Source: Mahella australiensis 50-1 BON
GTDB taxonomy: Bacteria; Bacillota; Clostridia; Mahellales; Mahellaceae
Assembly (NCBI RefSeq): GCF_000213255.1
Contig: NC_015520.1
Span: 640,001 to 704,000 of the forward strand
DNA length: 64,000 nucleotides
Direction of reading: 5' to 3'
The translations under genes were made by a program, and so were the position numbers. Below the pieces are notes generated by a model. That model did no database searches. It was not told where the DNA came from and worked only from the letters and a program-made list of their open reading frames with translations. Shown here in pieces: positions 8,378 to 16,587 of the stretch; the stretch's first letter is position 1, and the number at the start of each line of letters is the position of its first letter.

Positions 8378-9254
8378 AATGGAAGATATACATTTAGGTT
8401 CTGATATATGTGGACGCTGGCACAATCGATGTTATAAGGTAAGCAAGCTGTTGGGGCGGGGAGGTACGGGCAGTGTCTTTTTGGCGCAGCGCGTAGATGA
8501 CGGCAAAAAAGTAGCTTTGAAAATCTCGTGTGTGGGAGAGGATTTGATATACGAATACCATTCGCTGACCGATATGGCATGCTTATCTATGGTGCCTGAG
8601 GCCATAGAGCTGGATGAGTGGCATGGCTACACATTTCTTGTGCTCGAATATATAGAAGGATATGACCTAAGCTATTATATAGGAGCAGGCAAATGCTCAT
8701 ATGCTGGAGCCGTGCGTTTGGGTTGTATACTAGCTTTTTTGATGAGCAAGGTGTGGGGGAAAGGATACTGCCTGACCGATGTAAAGCCGGAAAATGTGAT
8801 GGTGGATATAGCTAACCGAAGGATTATAGTGATAGATTGGAGCAGTCTTACCGAAGCCGGTGCCCCTGTAAAAGAATTCACTCCTACTTATGATATAGCG
8901 AGTTGGGGTGTCGGCCGGCGCCTGGCCGATCAAAGATATATGGTATTTGCCATATCGATGATCATGACGGTGCTAATAATGGGTAAATCGTACAGCCCTG
9001 TAAGTGTATCCATAGATGAGGTTACAGGGGATATGAAACATACCAAATGTCCGATTGGAGTAAAAAATATCCTAATTGCCGGCTTAAAGGGTAGGTACGA
9101 TACATTGCAACAATTTTATAATGCAATGAATGCGCTCGATATGTATGATCGATCATCCGAAAATGATCGAATGGATAAAATAATAAATATTACACTGGCA
9201 GCAGCCGCATTATTTGCTTTTTTGTCTATTGCAAATTGGCTGATATTGATTTAA
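8355..9254 (+). CDS. Hanks-type Ser/Thr protein kinase, YabT-like, membrane-anchored
   Basis: Kinase of about 290-299 residues. It has a glycine loop (LGRGGTGSVFLAQ), the ATP lysine in VALKIS, a catalytic loop LTDVKPENVMVD and a metal motif IDWSS. The usual HRD and DFG are replaced (LTD and DWS), but the catalytic Asp, Lys and Asn remain. No PASTA repeats are present; one C-terminal membrane helix (about residues 275-298) anchors it. Bacillus YabT, at the same locus, is a DNA-responsive spore-development kinase. The first ATG overlaps the vWA gene by 23 bases; ATG 8379, one base after that gene's stop, is an equally good coupled start. Confidence 0.85.
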   Translation: MSSRFLFKMEDIHLGSDICGRWHNRCYKVSKLLGRGGTGSVFLAQRVDDGKKVALKISCVGEDLIYEYHSLTDMACLSMVPEAIELDEWHGYTFLVLEYIEGYDLSYYIGAGKCSYAGAVRLGCILAFLMSKVWGKGYCLTDVKPENVMVDIANRRIIVIDWSSLTEAGAPVKEFTPTYDIASWGVGRRLADQRYMVFAISMIMTVLIMGKSYSPVSVSIDEVTGDMKHTKCPIGVKNILIAGLKGRYDTLQQFYNAMNALDMYDRSSENDRMDKIINITLAAAALFAFLSIANWLILI

Positions 9255-9291
9255 AATATCATTTAATATAACAGGTAAGGATTTTTATATA

Positions 9292-10719
9292 TTGCAGGGT
9301 AATGATATTTTATCGTCGGTTCAAAATAGGGTGATGTTATATATAAGGAAGTATAAAATGATACAGCCAGGCCAAAAAATAGTGGTGGGCGTATCAGGAG
9401 GTCCGGATTCGTCGGCATTGCTGCATGTATTGATGAGCCTGCGCGGTAAACTAGATGCAGAGCTTATAGTGGCACATGTGGAGCATGGCATGAGGGCTCA
9501 GCAATCGGTCGAAGATGCTCAATATGTCGTCTCGATGGCACAGCGCATGGGCTTGTCAGTATATGTAAAGCATTGCGATGTACCGTCGTATGCAAAAGAG
9601 CATGGTTTATCGCAAGAACAGGCAGGTCGTATCATAAGATATGACTTTTTCAGACAAATATGTAGGTATAGAGGTTGCAACAGTATAGCGGTTGCACACA
9701 ATAAAGATGACAATGCCGAGACCATACTTTTGCATATATTGAGGGGCAGTGGCCTGGATGGTTTGGTAGGCATAAGGCCGGTGCGCGGCGATATAATACG
9801 TCCTCTTCTGGATGTATCCCGGACCGATATAGAGGCATATTGCGCCGCTGCGGGCATGAATCCCCGCCGCGATTATACAAATAATGATCCGAGCTATATG
9901 CGTAATCGTATACGACTGAAGCTCATACCGTTTTTGAGTCAAAATTTCAACCCCAATATAGTAGACTCTTTGGTGCGCATGTCTCATATCTTAAGCGATG
10001 ACAATGAATTTTTAAGTATGTGCGTCGAGGAGGCCTTTAAAAGGTCGGTTCATATAGATGATGATATAGCAGTATTGCATATACCTGATTTTAAAACCCT
10101 TCATAAAGCTTTGCAGCGTCGACTGTTAAGATATATTATATCCAAACTTAAAGGTGATGCAGACAGCATAGAATACCTGCATATAGAGCAGCTCATGGCA
10201 TATATCGAGCAAGGCTGTGTCGGTCAGAAACTGACCTTGCCTGCTGATATCATGGCCGAACACGGAAATGATAAGGTGTATATATATCTGCAATGCGCTG
10301 TTCGGATCATGTCGGAGCCTTTTTGCTATACTATATCGGTTCCCGGCGATACTTATGTAAAAAATGGTCAAGCCGTTCTATCAAGTTGTATTATTGACAA
10401 AAGCGATATTACAGATTACAATTCTAATGTATCTGTTGCATATATGGATGCGGATAAGGTGCATTTTCCCATATATATACGTAATAGAAGGCCGGGTGAT
10501 CGCTTTATGCCTATAGGCAGCAATGGTCATAAGAAACTCAAAGAATACTTTATCGATGAAAAGATACCGAGGATATACAGGGACAGCATCCCTCTTATAG
10601 CATCGGATCATGAGATATTGTGGGTCATAGGCCACAGATTAAGCGATACATGTAAGGTTAATGAGTCTACCCGGAGAGTTTTGAGGCTGACATATAAAAC
10701 TACAGGTTATAACGAATAG
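9292..10719 (+). CDS. tilS: tRNA(Ile)-lysidine synthase
   Basis: Converts C34 of the CAT-anticodon tRNA-Ile to lysidine with ATP and lysine, so that AUA is read as isoleucine. This matters here because AUA is very common in the window. The N-terminal PP-loop SGGPDSS lies near residue 35, followed by the HVEHGMR and NDNAETILLHILRGSGL blocks; a C-terminal TilS domain contains RPGDRF and KKLKEYFIDEKIPR. At 475 residues it is a long-form enzyme. The start is TTG 9292 with AGGTAAGGA upstream. Only 11 bases separate it from hpt. Confidence 0.95.
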   Translation: MQGNDILSSVQNRVMLYIRKYKMIQPGQKIVVGVSGGPDSSALLHVLMSLRGKLDAELIVAHVEHGMRAQQSVEDAQYVVSMAQRMGLSVYVKHCDVPSYAKEHGLSQEQAGRIIRYDFFRQICRYRGCNSIAVAHNKDDNAETILLHILRGSGLDGLVGIRPVRGDIIRPLLDVSRTDIEAYCAAAGMNPRRDYTNNDPSYMRNRIRLKLIPFLSQNFNPNIVDSLVRMSHILSDDNEFLSMCVEEAFKRSVHIDDDIAVLHIPDFKTLHKALQRRLLRYIISKLKGDADSIEYLHIEQLMAYIEQGCVGQKLTLPADIMAEHGNDKVYIYLQCAVRIMSEPFCYTISVPGDTYVKNGQAVLSSCIIDKSDITDYNSNVSVAYMDADKVHFPIYIRNRRPGDRFMPIGSNGHKKLKEYFIDEKIPRIYRDSIPLIASDHEILWVIGHRLSDTCKVNESTRRVLRLTYKTTGYNE

Positions 10720-10730
10720 CGGAGGTATGC

Positions 10731-11267
10731 ATGGAGGAAATATTAGAGCGCGTTTTGCTGGATGAAGAACAGATTAAAAAGCGCATTAGAGAATTGGGAC
10801 GAGATATAACTGAGGACTACAAGAATAAGGATCTCTTAATGATAGGAGTATTAAAAGGGGCTATAGTGTTCTTCAGCGATCTTATAAGGGCTATAGACCT
10901 TCCTTTAACCACTGATTTCATAGCAGTATCGAGTTATGGAAGTTCAACTAAATCGTCGGGTATAGTGAGAATATTAAAAGATTTGGACGAGCCTGTGGAC
11001 GGTAAAGATATTCTCATAGTAGAGGATATAATAGATACAGGGCTGACACTCCATTATCTTGTGGATAATATAATCACCCGTAATCCTAACAGTGTGAAAA
11101 TATGCTGCTTGCTTGATAAACCGGAGAGACGGCTCACGGATGTGGATGTCGATTATGTTGGATTTGCCATACCCGATGAGTTTGTGGTAGGGTATGGCTT
11201 GGATTACAATGAGCGCTATCGGAATTTACCGAATATAAGCGTGTTGCGATTGGAGCAGGGGTATTGA
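10731..11267 (+). CDS. hpt: Hypoxanthine phosphoribosyltransferase
   Basis: Salvages hypoxanthine (and guanine) to IMP/GMP using PRPP. The 178-residue protein carries the PRPP loop VEDIIDTGLTL (about 98-108), an early LKGAIVFFSDL block, and the C-terminal FVVGYGLDYNERYRNLP of bacterial HPRTs. GCGGAGGT precedes the ATG. The tilS-hpt-ftsH order is conserved in Firmicutes. Confidence 0.96.
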   Translation: MEEILERVLLDEEQIKKRIRELGRDITEDYKNKDLLMIGVLKGAIVFFSDLIRAIDLPLTTDFIAVSSYGSSTKSSGIVRILKDLDEPVDGKDILIVEDIIDTGLTLHYLVDNIITRNPNSVKICCLLDKPERRLTDVDVDYVGFAIPDEFVVGYGLDYNERYRNLPNISVLRLEQGY

Positions 11268-11334
11268 TTTTGACCGGCATTGATGTTAAAATATTAAGAT
11301 ACAAAAAGGTAAAGCCGGGAAGGAGGTTTTTATA

Positions 11335-13143
11335 TTGCAACGTTTTTTAAGAGGACCTGGTATTTATATATTAATATTAGCTATTATAATTATAATGGCG
11401 CAATTATGGGGTACACCGACTGAGGCCCCGTTGGAAATAGAATATTCCACATTAGTGACTGATATAAATAACGGTAAGATCACCAGCATTAACATTACGG
11501 GCAATGAAGTAACCGGTCGTTATGCTACGACTGGCAGACAATTTAAGGCTTATGTGCCGCCGATGCTTATGACAGCGTTCGGCGATTTTGTGGATTCAAA
11601 GGCGCAGCAGGGGCTTATAAATCTTACTACCGCTCCTGAGCCGCAGCCATCTATATGGCTTAGCTTATTGCCTTTTATCATACTCATAGGCATTATGCTG
11701 GTATTCTGGTTCGTATTTGCGCAGCAGGCTCAAGGCGGTGGCAATAGGGTTATGTCTTTCGGCAAAAGCAGGGCCAAGATGCATACCGATGATAGGAAAC
11801 GCGTGACCTTCAACGATGTTGCAGGTGCAGATGAAGAAAAGCAGGAATTAAAAGAAGTGGTTGAGTTCCTGAAAAGCCCGAGAAAGTTTCTCGAATTGGG
11901 CGCCAGGATACCTAAGGGTGTGTTGCTCATAGGCCCACCGGGAACGGGCAAAACTTTATTGGCGAAGGCGGTAGCAGGTGAAGCCGGCGTACCGTTCTTC
12001 AGCATCAGCGGTTCGGATTTTGTCGAGATGTTCGTCGGCGTAGGTGCTGCGAGGGTGCGCGATTTATTCGACCAAGCCAAAAAAAACTCGCCATGCATAG
12101 TATTTATAGATGAGATAGATGCCGTCGGGCGCCATAGGGGTGCGGGCCTGGGTGGTGGCCATGATGAAAGGGAACAGACGTTAAATCAGTTGCTCGTCGA
12201 AATGGACGGTTTCAGCGATAATGAGGGTATAATAGTGATGGCGGCTACAAATCGCCCCGATATATTGGATCCAGCCCTTTTGCGTCCGGGCCGTTTTGAC
12301 CGTCATGTAGTAGTAGGTGCACCCGATGTAAAAGGCCGCGAGGAGATCATGAAAGTTCACTCAAAAGGCAAACCGCTGGCGCCTGATGTGGATTTGAAAG
12401 TATTGGCGAAGCGTACGCCAGGCTTTACGGGAGCAGATATAGAGAATATGCTCAACGAGGCTGCTATATTAGCTGCCAGAAACGGTAAAAAAATTATAAC
12501 AATGCAGGAATTGGAAGAGGCTATAACGCGTGTTATAGCAGGGCCGGAAAAGCGCAGCCGCATAGTCAGCGAGAAGGATAAAAAGCTCGTGGCCTACCAT
12601 GAAGCAGGTCATGCTGTAGTAGCCAAACTGTTACCTAATGCCGATCCGGTACACGAGGTTTCTATAATACCGCGTGGTATGGCCGGAGGCTATACTATGA
12701 CGCTTCCCGAGGAGGATCAGTACTATGTGTCCAGAGAAAAGCTGTTGGATAGAATAACTGAGTTATTGGGTGGACGCGCTGCCGAGAGCCTAATCATGAA
12801 TGATGTAAGTACGGGAGCGTCCAATGATATAGAAAAAGCTACGAGTATGGCCCGAAAGATGATAACCGAGTATGGCATGAGCGATGTTATAGGCCCAATA
12901 ACGCTGGGTACCAAGGAAGAAGAAGTGTTCTTGGGAAGAGATTTGGGAAGCTATCGCAATTACAGCGAAAAGGTAGCGGCGCTCGTCGATGGGGAGATAA
13001 AGCATATAGTTGAGGAATCCTATAAAAAGGCCGAAAACCTGTTGCGCAATAATATCAATAAATTGCATAAGGTAGCGCAGGCCTTGATGGAAAAAGAAAA
13101 ACTCGGAGAGCAGGAGTTCAACGAGGTTTTTGCCAGTGCGTAA
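11335..13143 (+). CDS. ftsH: ATP-dependent zinc metalloprotease FtsH
   Basis: Membrane AAA+ protease that degrades misassembled membrane proteins and unstable regulators. Two N-terminal membrane helices (about 5-25 and 105-128) flank an extracytoplasmic domain. The AAA module has Walker A GPPGTGKT, Walker [10 protein letters not shown], pore motif MFVG and the [21 protein letters not shown]; the zinc site is HEAGH. Length 602, normal. The start is TTG 11335, eight bases after AGGAGG (11321-11326). An intrinsic terminator follows. Confidence 0.98.
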   Translation: MQRFLRGPGIYILILAIIIIMAQLWGTPTEAPLEIEYSTLVTDINNGKITSINITGNEVTGRYATTGRQFKAYVPPMLMTAFGDFVDSKAQQGLINLTTAPEPQPSIWLSLLPFIILIGIMLVFWFVFAQQAQGGGNRVMSFGKSRAKMHTDDRKRVTFNDVAGADEEKQELKEVVEFLKSPRKFLELGARIPKGVLLIGPPGTGKTLLAKAVAGEAGVPFFSISGSDFVEMFVGVGAARVRDLFDQAKKNSPCIVFIDEIDAVGRHRGAGLGGGHDEREQTLNQLLVEMDGFSDNEGIIVMAATNRPDILDPALLRPGRFDRHVVVGAPDVKGREEIMKVHSKGKPLAPDVDLKVLAKRTPGFTGADIENMLNEAAILAARNGKKIITMQELEEAITRVIAGPEKRSRIVSEKDKKLVAYHEAGHAVVAKLLPNADPVHEVSIIPRGMAGGYTMTLPEEDQYYVSREKLLDRITELLGGRAAESLIMNDVSTGASNDIEKATSMARKMITEYGMSDVIGPITLGTKEEEVFLGRDLGSYRNYSEKVAALVDGEIKHIVEESYKKAENLLRNNINKLHKVAQALMEKEKLGEQEFNEVFASA

Positions 13144-13156
13144 TGTCGTATACGTA

Positions 13157-13187
13157 ATAGAGGGTGAAATAGCCCTCTATTTTTTTT
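13157..13187 (+). terminator. Intrinsic terminator after ftsH
   Basis: Stem ATAGAGGG (13157-13164) with CCCTCTAT (13173-13180), an 8-base loop, then a run of T. Confidence 0.9.
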
Positions 13188-13198
13188 GCCTTTTATGT

Positions 13199-13204
13199 TA
13201 TAAT
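13199..13204 (+). promoter_or_regulatory. -10 element before the thioesterase gene
   Basis: A perfect TATAAT just after the ftsH terminator; the -35 region (TCTATT near 13176) is poor. It predicts transcription from about 13211, which rules out the in-frame ATG at 13207 as the thioesterase start. Confidence 0.45.
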
Positions 13205-13242
13205 ATATGAAGTTAATATACAAATGGAGGACTTATGCTAAA

Positions 13243-13653
13243 TTGGATCAAGAATTTCACATTCAGATTGGGCTTTGCGCTGCAGTGGAGACCATCGTTG
13301 CGGAAAAGGACACCGCTATAACTTTTGGTAGCGGGGCTATAAGCGTTTTCGCAACGCCAAGCATGATAGCTCTTATGGAAAAAGCTGCTCTATCGGCTGT
13401 GGATCTTCATCTTCCGAAAGGATACGCCACAGTAGGCACACGCATAGAGGTAGAACATATTGCTGCTACACCTGTGGGTATGAAGGTTAGAGCTGATGCC
13501 GAGTTGATAGAGATAAATGGGCGTGCTTTAACGTTTAAGGTACGTGCTTTTGACGAGAATGAGATGATAGGCCAGGGCGTTCATCAAAGGTATATAGTAA
13601 ATATAGAGCGTTTTATTAACAAAGCGAATTCTAAGTTTAAGAGAGAGCGATAA
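13243..13653 (+). CDS. Hot-dog thioesterase, FlK-like
   Basis: A 136-residue single-domain acyl-CoA thioesterase of the fluoroacetyl-CoA thioesterase (FlK) family. The FlK catalytic residues appear to be present: Thr in FATPSMIALM, Glu in MEKAA and His in VEHIAATPVG. Family members of this type in Clostridia have unproven substrates. The start is inferred as TTG 13243 (MDQEFHIQIGL), 12 bases after GGAGG (13226-13230); the longer frame from ATG 13207 would begin before the likely transcript start. The next gene follows two bases later, so they are probably cotranscribed. Confidence 0.75.
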   Translation: MDQEFHIQIGLCAAVETIVAEKDTAITFGSGAISVFATPSMIALMEKAALSAVDLHLPKGYATVGTRIEVEHIAATPVGMKVRADAELIEINGRALTFKVRAFDENEMIGQGVHQRYIVNIERFINKANSKFKRER

Positions 13654-13655
13654 AT

Positions 13656-14048
13656 ATGGTTTCATTGACAAAGTCGATTGATTTGGCTCAAGCAAAAGAA
13701 TTATTAAAGAGCGTAGGCGTTAAAAGCCCATTAGCCATTGATATTATGGCCAAAAAAATGATTCATTTGCTTATAAGGTTAAGCGATGTTCCCCCTATGG
13801 CAGCTAATATAATAAAACAGGAAATGCTAGCGATAGGAGGAGATGCAGCTGTTTCTCATGGTGCGCTCGACCTTTCGGTGGATAAGACCGACGTGCTTAT
13901 AATGGGGACGTATGATCAAATATTAAAGGCGCTGCCTCAAATAAAACTGCAGCCATTTGGATTAAAGCGTATATGCGCCGAAATAGAAAAAGCGTTGGCG
14001 GCAGATGGCTTGCCCCCGAATAAGGAGGATGGTACGGTTGATAGATAA
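13656..14048 (+). CDS. Free-standing domain like the N-terminus of clostridial dihydropteroate synthase
   Basis: A 130-residue protein. Its blocks GVKSPLAIDIMAKKMIHLLI, AANIIKQEMLAIGGDAAVSH and TDVLIMGTYDQI, and a C-terminal QPFGLKRI, match from memory the roughly 120-residue domain that precedes the pterin-binding barrel in many clostridial FolP proteins. The barrel itself is absent: the gene stops and a regulator overlaps its end. The function of this domain is not known to me. The gene is probably cotranscribed with the thioesterase upstream. A homology search should find it fused to FolP elsewhere. Confidence 0.6.
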   Translation: MVSLTKSIDLAQAKELLKSVGVKSPLAIDIMAKKMIHLLIRLSDVPPMAANIIKQEMLAIGGDAAVSHGALDLSVDKTDVLIMGTYDQILKALPQIKLQPFGLKRICAEIEKALAADGLPPNKEDGTVDR

Positions 14049-14397
14049 TACGGGCGATTGTGAAGAAGTATGTGTGCATCATGATATAGTAGATCCGGTA
14101 AAAGCCAATATGCTTTCGGATAAAGAGGCAATCGGGCTGGCCGAAATATTCAAGGCGTTAGGTGATGTTACGCGCGTCAAGATACTCTATCTTTTGGCAA
14201 ACGCCGAGCTTTGCGTTTGCGATATAGCCGATGCGCTTAATATGACGCAGTCGGCTATTTCGCATCAGCTACGAGTTCTGCGAGATTTGCGCCTTGTTAA
14301 ATTTCGCAAAGACGGGAAATCGGTATTCTATTCATTGGACGACGAACATATATTGCAGTTGTTTAGTCAGGGTCTGGAGCATGTGGAACATCAATAA
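14038..14397 (+). CDS. ArsR/SmtB metal-sensing repressor, CadC-like
   Basis: A 119-residue winged-helix repressor. Metal sites are unusually clear: Cys8 and Cys12 in the N-terminal tail and Cys59/Cys61 in ELCVCD match the CadC Cd/Pb site (Cys7, 11, 58, 60), and Asp102, His104, His115, His118 match the alpha-5 zinc site. The recognition helix is MTQSAISHQLRVLRDL. The start is TTG 14038, nine bases after AAGGAGG (14022-14028); the preceding frame from ATG 14005 lacks a ribosome site. It overlaps the previous gene by 11 bases. No cadA-type ATPase is adjacent; two VTT membrane proteins follow. Confidence 0.88.
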   Translation: MIDNTGDCEEVCVHHDIVDPVKANMLSDKEAIGLAEIFKALGDVTRVKILYLLANAELCVCDIADALNMTQSAISHQLRVLRDLRLVKFRKDGKSVFYSLDDEHILQLFSQGLEHVEHQ

Positions 14398-14416
14398 AGG
14401 ATATGGTTCAAATGCG

Positions 14417-14434
14417 TTGTTACAAAAGTAACAA
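14417..14434. promoter_or_regulatory. Palindrome in the arsR-VTT gap, possible operator
   Basis: TTGTTAC (14417-14423), AAAA, GTAACAA (14428-14434): a perfect 7-bp inverted repeat 22 bases before the first VTT gene. It could bind the adjacent ArsR dimer or act as a small hairpin. Only a half-site TTCAAAT just upstream resembles the known cad operator. Confidence 0.4.
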
Positions 14435-14455
14435 ATAGAGCAAAGGGGGTGCTTT

Positions 14456-15133
14456 ATGCGCGCTATATGGAAAGATATAAAATTATACGTTTTAATAGCT
14501 GTCGTAGCGCTGGCAGCGTTTATAATTTATAAATATTCTTTGTTAAGCTATTTGAGTGAAGAAAATATGGAGCGGATAGTCCGAGCAGCCGGACCGTGGG
14601 GGCCGCTGGTGTTTATAGGTATAAATGTATTAAGGCCGCTTTTATTGCTGCCTGTGGGCTTGTTTTCGGTAGTAGCTGGCGTCATGTTCGGTACCGTTTA
14701 CGGCACCATATATACGTCTGTAGGCGTGGTTATAGGTTCTATATTGGCTTTTTATATAGCTAAATATTTTGGCCGTGATTTTATCGTGCGCCATTTTGGT
14801 GATAAACTGAATAACTTTGATCGAATAAGCAGCGACCATGGTTTTATCATAATTATGTTGCTTCGCATAACACCTATCTTGCCTGTTGATGCTATAAGTT
14901 ATGGAGCAGGCTTATCGAAAATAAGCGTTTGGGATTTTATATTGGGTACGGTTATAGGTATACTGCCTGGCACTTTTGTTTACGTATATATGGGAGCCAT
15001 TTTAAGGGCATTAAGTATTGAAAAAATAATAATTGCCATAATATTATTTATAGCGGCTATGCTCATACCATTGATATGGAAGGATAAGATAAAGTATCTG
15101 ATATCAGGCAATAACGACAAGAAAGGCATGTAA
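14456..15133 (+). CDS. TVP38/TMEM64 family membrane protein (VTT domain), copy 1
   Basis: A 225-residue membrane protein with an N-terminal helix, a central VTT (SNARE-associated/DedA-like) core containing RPLLLLPVGLFSVVAGVMFG and LLRITPILPVDAISYGAGLS, and C-terminal helices. Relatives of this superfamily are linked to lipid scrambling and membrane homeostasis, but the role of bacterial TVP38 proteins is largely unknown. GGGGG lies seven bases before the ATG. It follows a CadC-like regulator and is followed after five bases by a second paralogue, suggesting a metal-controlled operon. Confidence 0.85.
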   Translation: MRAIWKDIKLYVLIAVVALAAFIIYKYSLLSYLSEENMERIVRAAGPWGPLVFIGINVLRPLLLLPVGLFSVVAGVMFGTVYGTIYTSVGVVIGSILAFYIAKYFGRDFIVRHFGDKLNNFDRISSDHGFIIIMLLRITPILPVDAISYGAGLSKISVWDFILGTVIGILPGTFVYVYMGAILRALSIEKIIIAIILFIAAMLIPLIWKDKIKYLISGNNDKKGM

Positions 15134-15138
15134 TATCT

Positions 15139-15864
15139 ATGATGGAAAGACTGCTAAAGAAAGAAAATATAGGTATCATCATATTGGCGGGGATGATTTT
15201 ATCGGGCGTATACTTAGCCAACAAATATCATGTGAGCCAATACATGGATCCAAACAAACTCGGTGGCACGCTGCAAACCTTTGGCGTGTGGGGTCCGTTG
15301 GTTTTCATGGCTTTATGTGCGTTGAGGCCGTTATCGCTTTTGCCGGTCGGCTTATTTTCTTTTGCTGGTGGCTTTATATTCGGTTTTGTATATGGTACGA
15401 TATATACTTATATAGGCATCGTGACGGGAACGTTTATAGCCTTTGGTCTGGCTAGATATTTTGGCAGCGGTTTTATTAATAAACTGCTAGAGCGTGCTCT
15501 AAAAGGTAAGGCTGCTGATGTTTTTGCACAGGTTAGAGAGGAGAAGGCTTTCAGTACCGTTTTCTTATTGAGGGTGGTGCCAATATTGCCCGTGGACGCT
15601 GTGAGTTATGGTTCGGGATTAACTAATATAAAGTTCAAGGATTATGCATTAGCCACAATGCTCAGTATGGTTCATGGAACGGCAGCTTACGTATATATGG
15701 GCAGTATGGCACGGCATATAACGGTAGACAGCGTGGCCATATCGATTTTGTTGTACATAATTGTAACTGTAGTACCTATCGTATTGGCTATACGCTTTAA
15801 TAAAATACCTATATTGAATATACTGCTTAAAGATGCTTTTAATAAGTTAAAGAATAGAACATAA
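15139..15864 (+). CDS. TVP38/TMEM64 family membrane protein (VTT domain), copy 2
   Basis: A 241-residue paralogue of the preceding protein with the same blocks: LRPLSLLPVGLFSFAGGFIF, LLRVVPILPVDAVSYGSGLT and an AYVYMGSMARH segment equivalent to copy 1's VYVYMGAILRA. The two probably arose by tandem duplication and may form a heteromeric membrane complex. No terminator with a T run follows; the palindromic element begins within about 16 bases. Confidence 0.85.
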   Translation: MMERLLKKENIGIIILAGMILSGVYLANKYHVSQYMDPNKLGGTLQTFGVWGPLVFMALCALRPLSLLPVGLFSFAGGFIFGFVYGTIYTYIGIVTGTFIAFGLARYFGSGFINKLLERALKGKAADVFAQVREEKAFSTVFLLRVVPILPVDAVSYGSGLTNIKFKDYALATMLSMVHGTAAYVYMGSMARHITVDSVAISILLYIIVTVVPIVLAIRFNKIPILNILLKDAFNKLKNRT

Positions 15865-15879
15865 AATTTTCCATCTTAT

Positions 15880-16189
15880 GAATTGCAGTTTTGCATCTGC
15901 GGTTTGTGATATGTAACTGAAACGGGTGATATAAAGCGATGCAAATGATATAAAGCCGGAGAACGCCTTGAAATATTGCGTAGGCGTACTCAATGAGTGT
16001 AGCGTAGAGCAAGCGTAGGTCGGGCATGGACGCCCGACCAGCCGGCACTAAGCATGGACGCGAATTGCCGGCGTTAGCTTGCTCAAGCGAAACGAATTGT
16101 AAGTACGCCAGCAATATTTCATGAGAGGGCGTAGGATTTATATCATTGCACGCGCTGAATTTCCTATATTACGAATTGTAGTTTTGCAT
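15880..16189. repeat. Large branched palindromic element flanked by direct repeats
   Basis: No gene lies here. The ends carry a direct repeat, GAATTGYAGTTTTGCAT (15880-15896 and 16173-16189), with similar flanking bases. Inside are nested inverted repeats: 15940-15954 with 16136-16150; GAAATATTGC 15970-15979 with 16111-16120; GGCGTACT 15983-15990 with 16092-16099; GAGCAAGC 16007-16014 with 16077-16084. At the tip are two GC-rich hairpins, GTCGGGC 16019-16025 with 16032-16038 and GCCGGCA 16041-16047 with 16066-16072; CATGGAC occurs in both. This folds as a long stem ending in a three-way junction. It could be a miniature mobile element or a structured RNA in the ATPase leader. Confidence 0.6.
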
Positions 16190-16270
16190 ACCGAGGGTTG
16201 ACTGCAGCATTGATATAGTATAAACTAAGATAATGTAAGGAATTTATAATGAAAAACGGGATGTGATATA

Positions 16271-16585
16271 GTGGCGTTGCAGGTCATAGATGACATAAGA
16301 CAAGCCGAGGCTAAGGCTGAGGCTATAGAGCAGAAAGCCGCCGAACAGGCTCGCGATATAATAAGACAAGCCCGGCATGAGGCTGATGCCTTGATAGCTG
16401 AGTCAGAGAAAGAAAGCCACCGGAAGGCGATTGAGATGCTAGAAAGAGCAAAAGCCGAGGCCGAGGCAGAAATACAACCCGAACTGCGAGCAAATGAGCA
16501 GCGCTGTGATCAGCTTAAGGAACAGGCTTTAAGCCGCATGGATGCAGCGGTGGAGTTGATATTGGATAGGCTCGGGGGTACATAA
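16271..16585 (+). CDS. V-type ATPase peripheral-stalk subunit (G/H type)
   Basis: A 104-residue, strongly charged, Ala/Glu/Lys-rich protein predicted to be one long coiled coil (about residues 5-100). It is expected to pair with subunit E as the outer stator linking V1 to the membrane subunit I. GTG start; an ATG at 16250 runs into a stop after five codons. It is the first gene of the nine-gene ATPase operon and is separated by two bases from subunit I. Confidence 0.8.
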   Translation: MALQVIDDIRQAEAKAEAIEQKAAEQARDIIRQARHEADALIAESEKESHRKAIEMLERAKAEAEAEIQPELRANEQRCDQLKEQALSRMDAAVELILDRLGGT

Positions 16586-16587
16586 TA

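Noticed and set aside
11730-12098. Open frame on the minus strand inside ftsH (and many similar ones)
   Set aside because: It is the complement of a well-defined gene, has no ribosome site and shows no recognisable protein. The same applies to other frames opposite thrS, ntpA, ntpB and rny.
16250-16270. ATG before the first ATPase gene
   Set aside because: It meets a stop after five codons, leaving GTG 16271 as the start.
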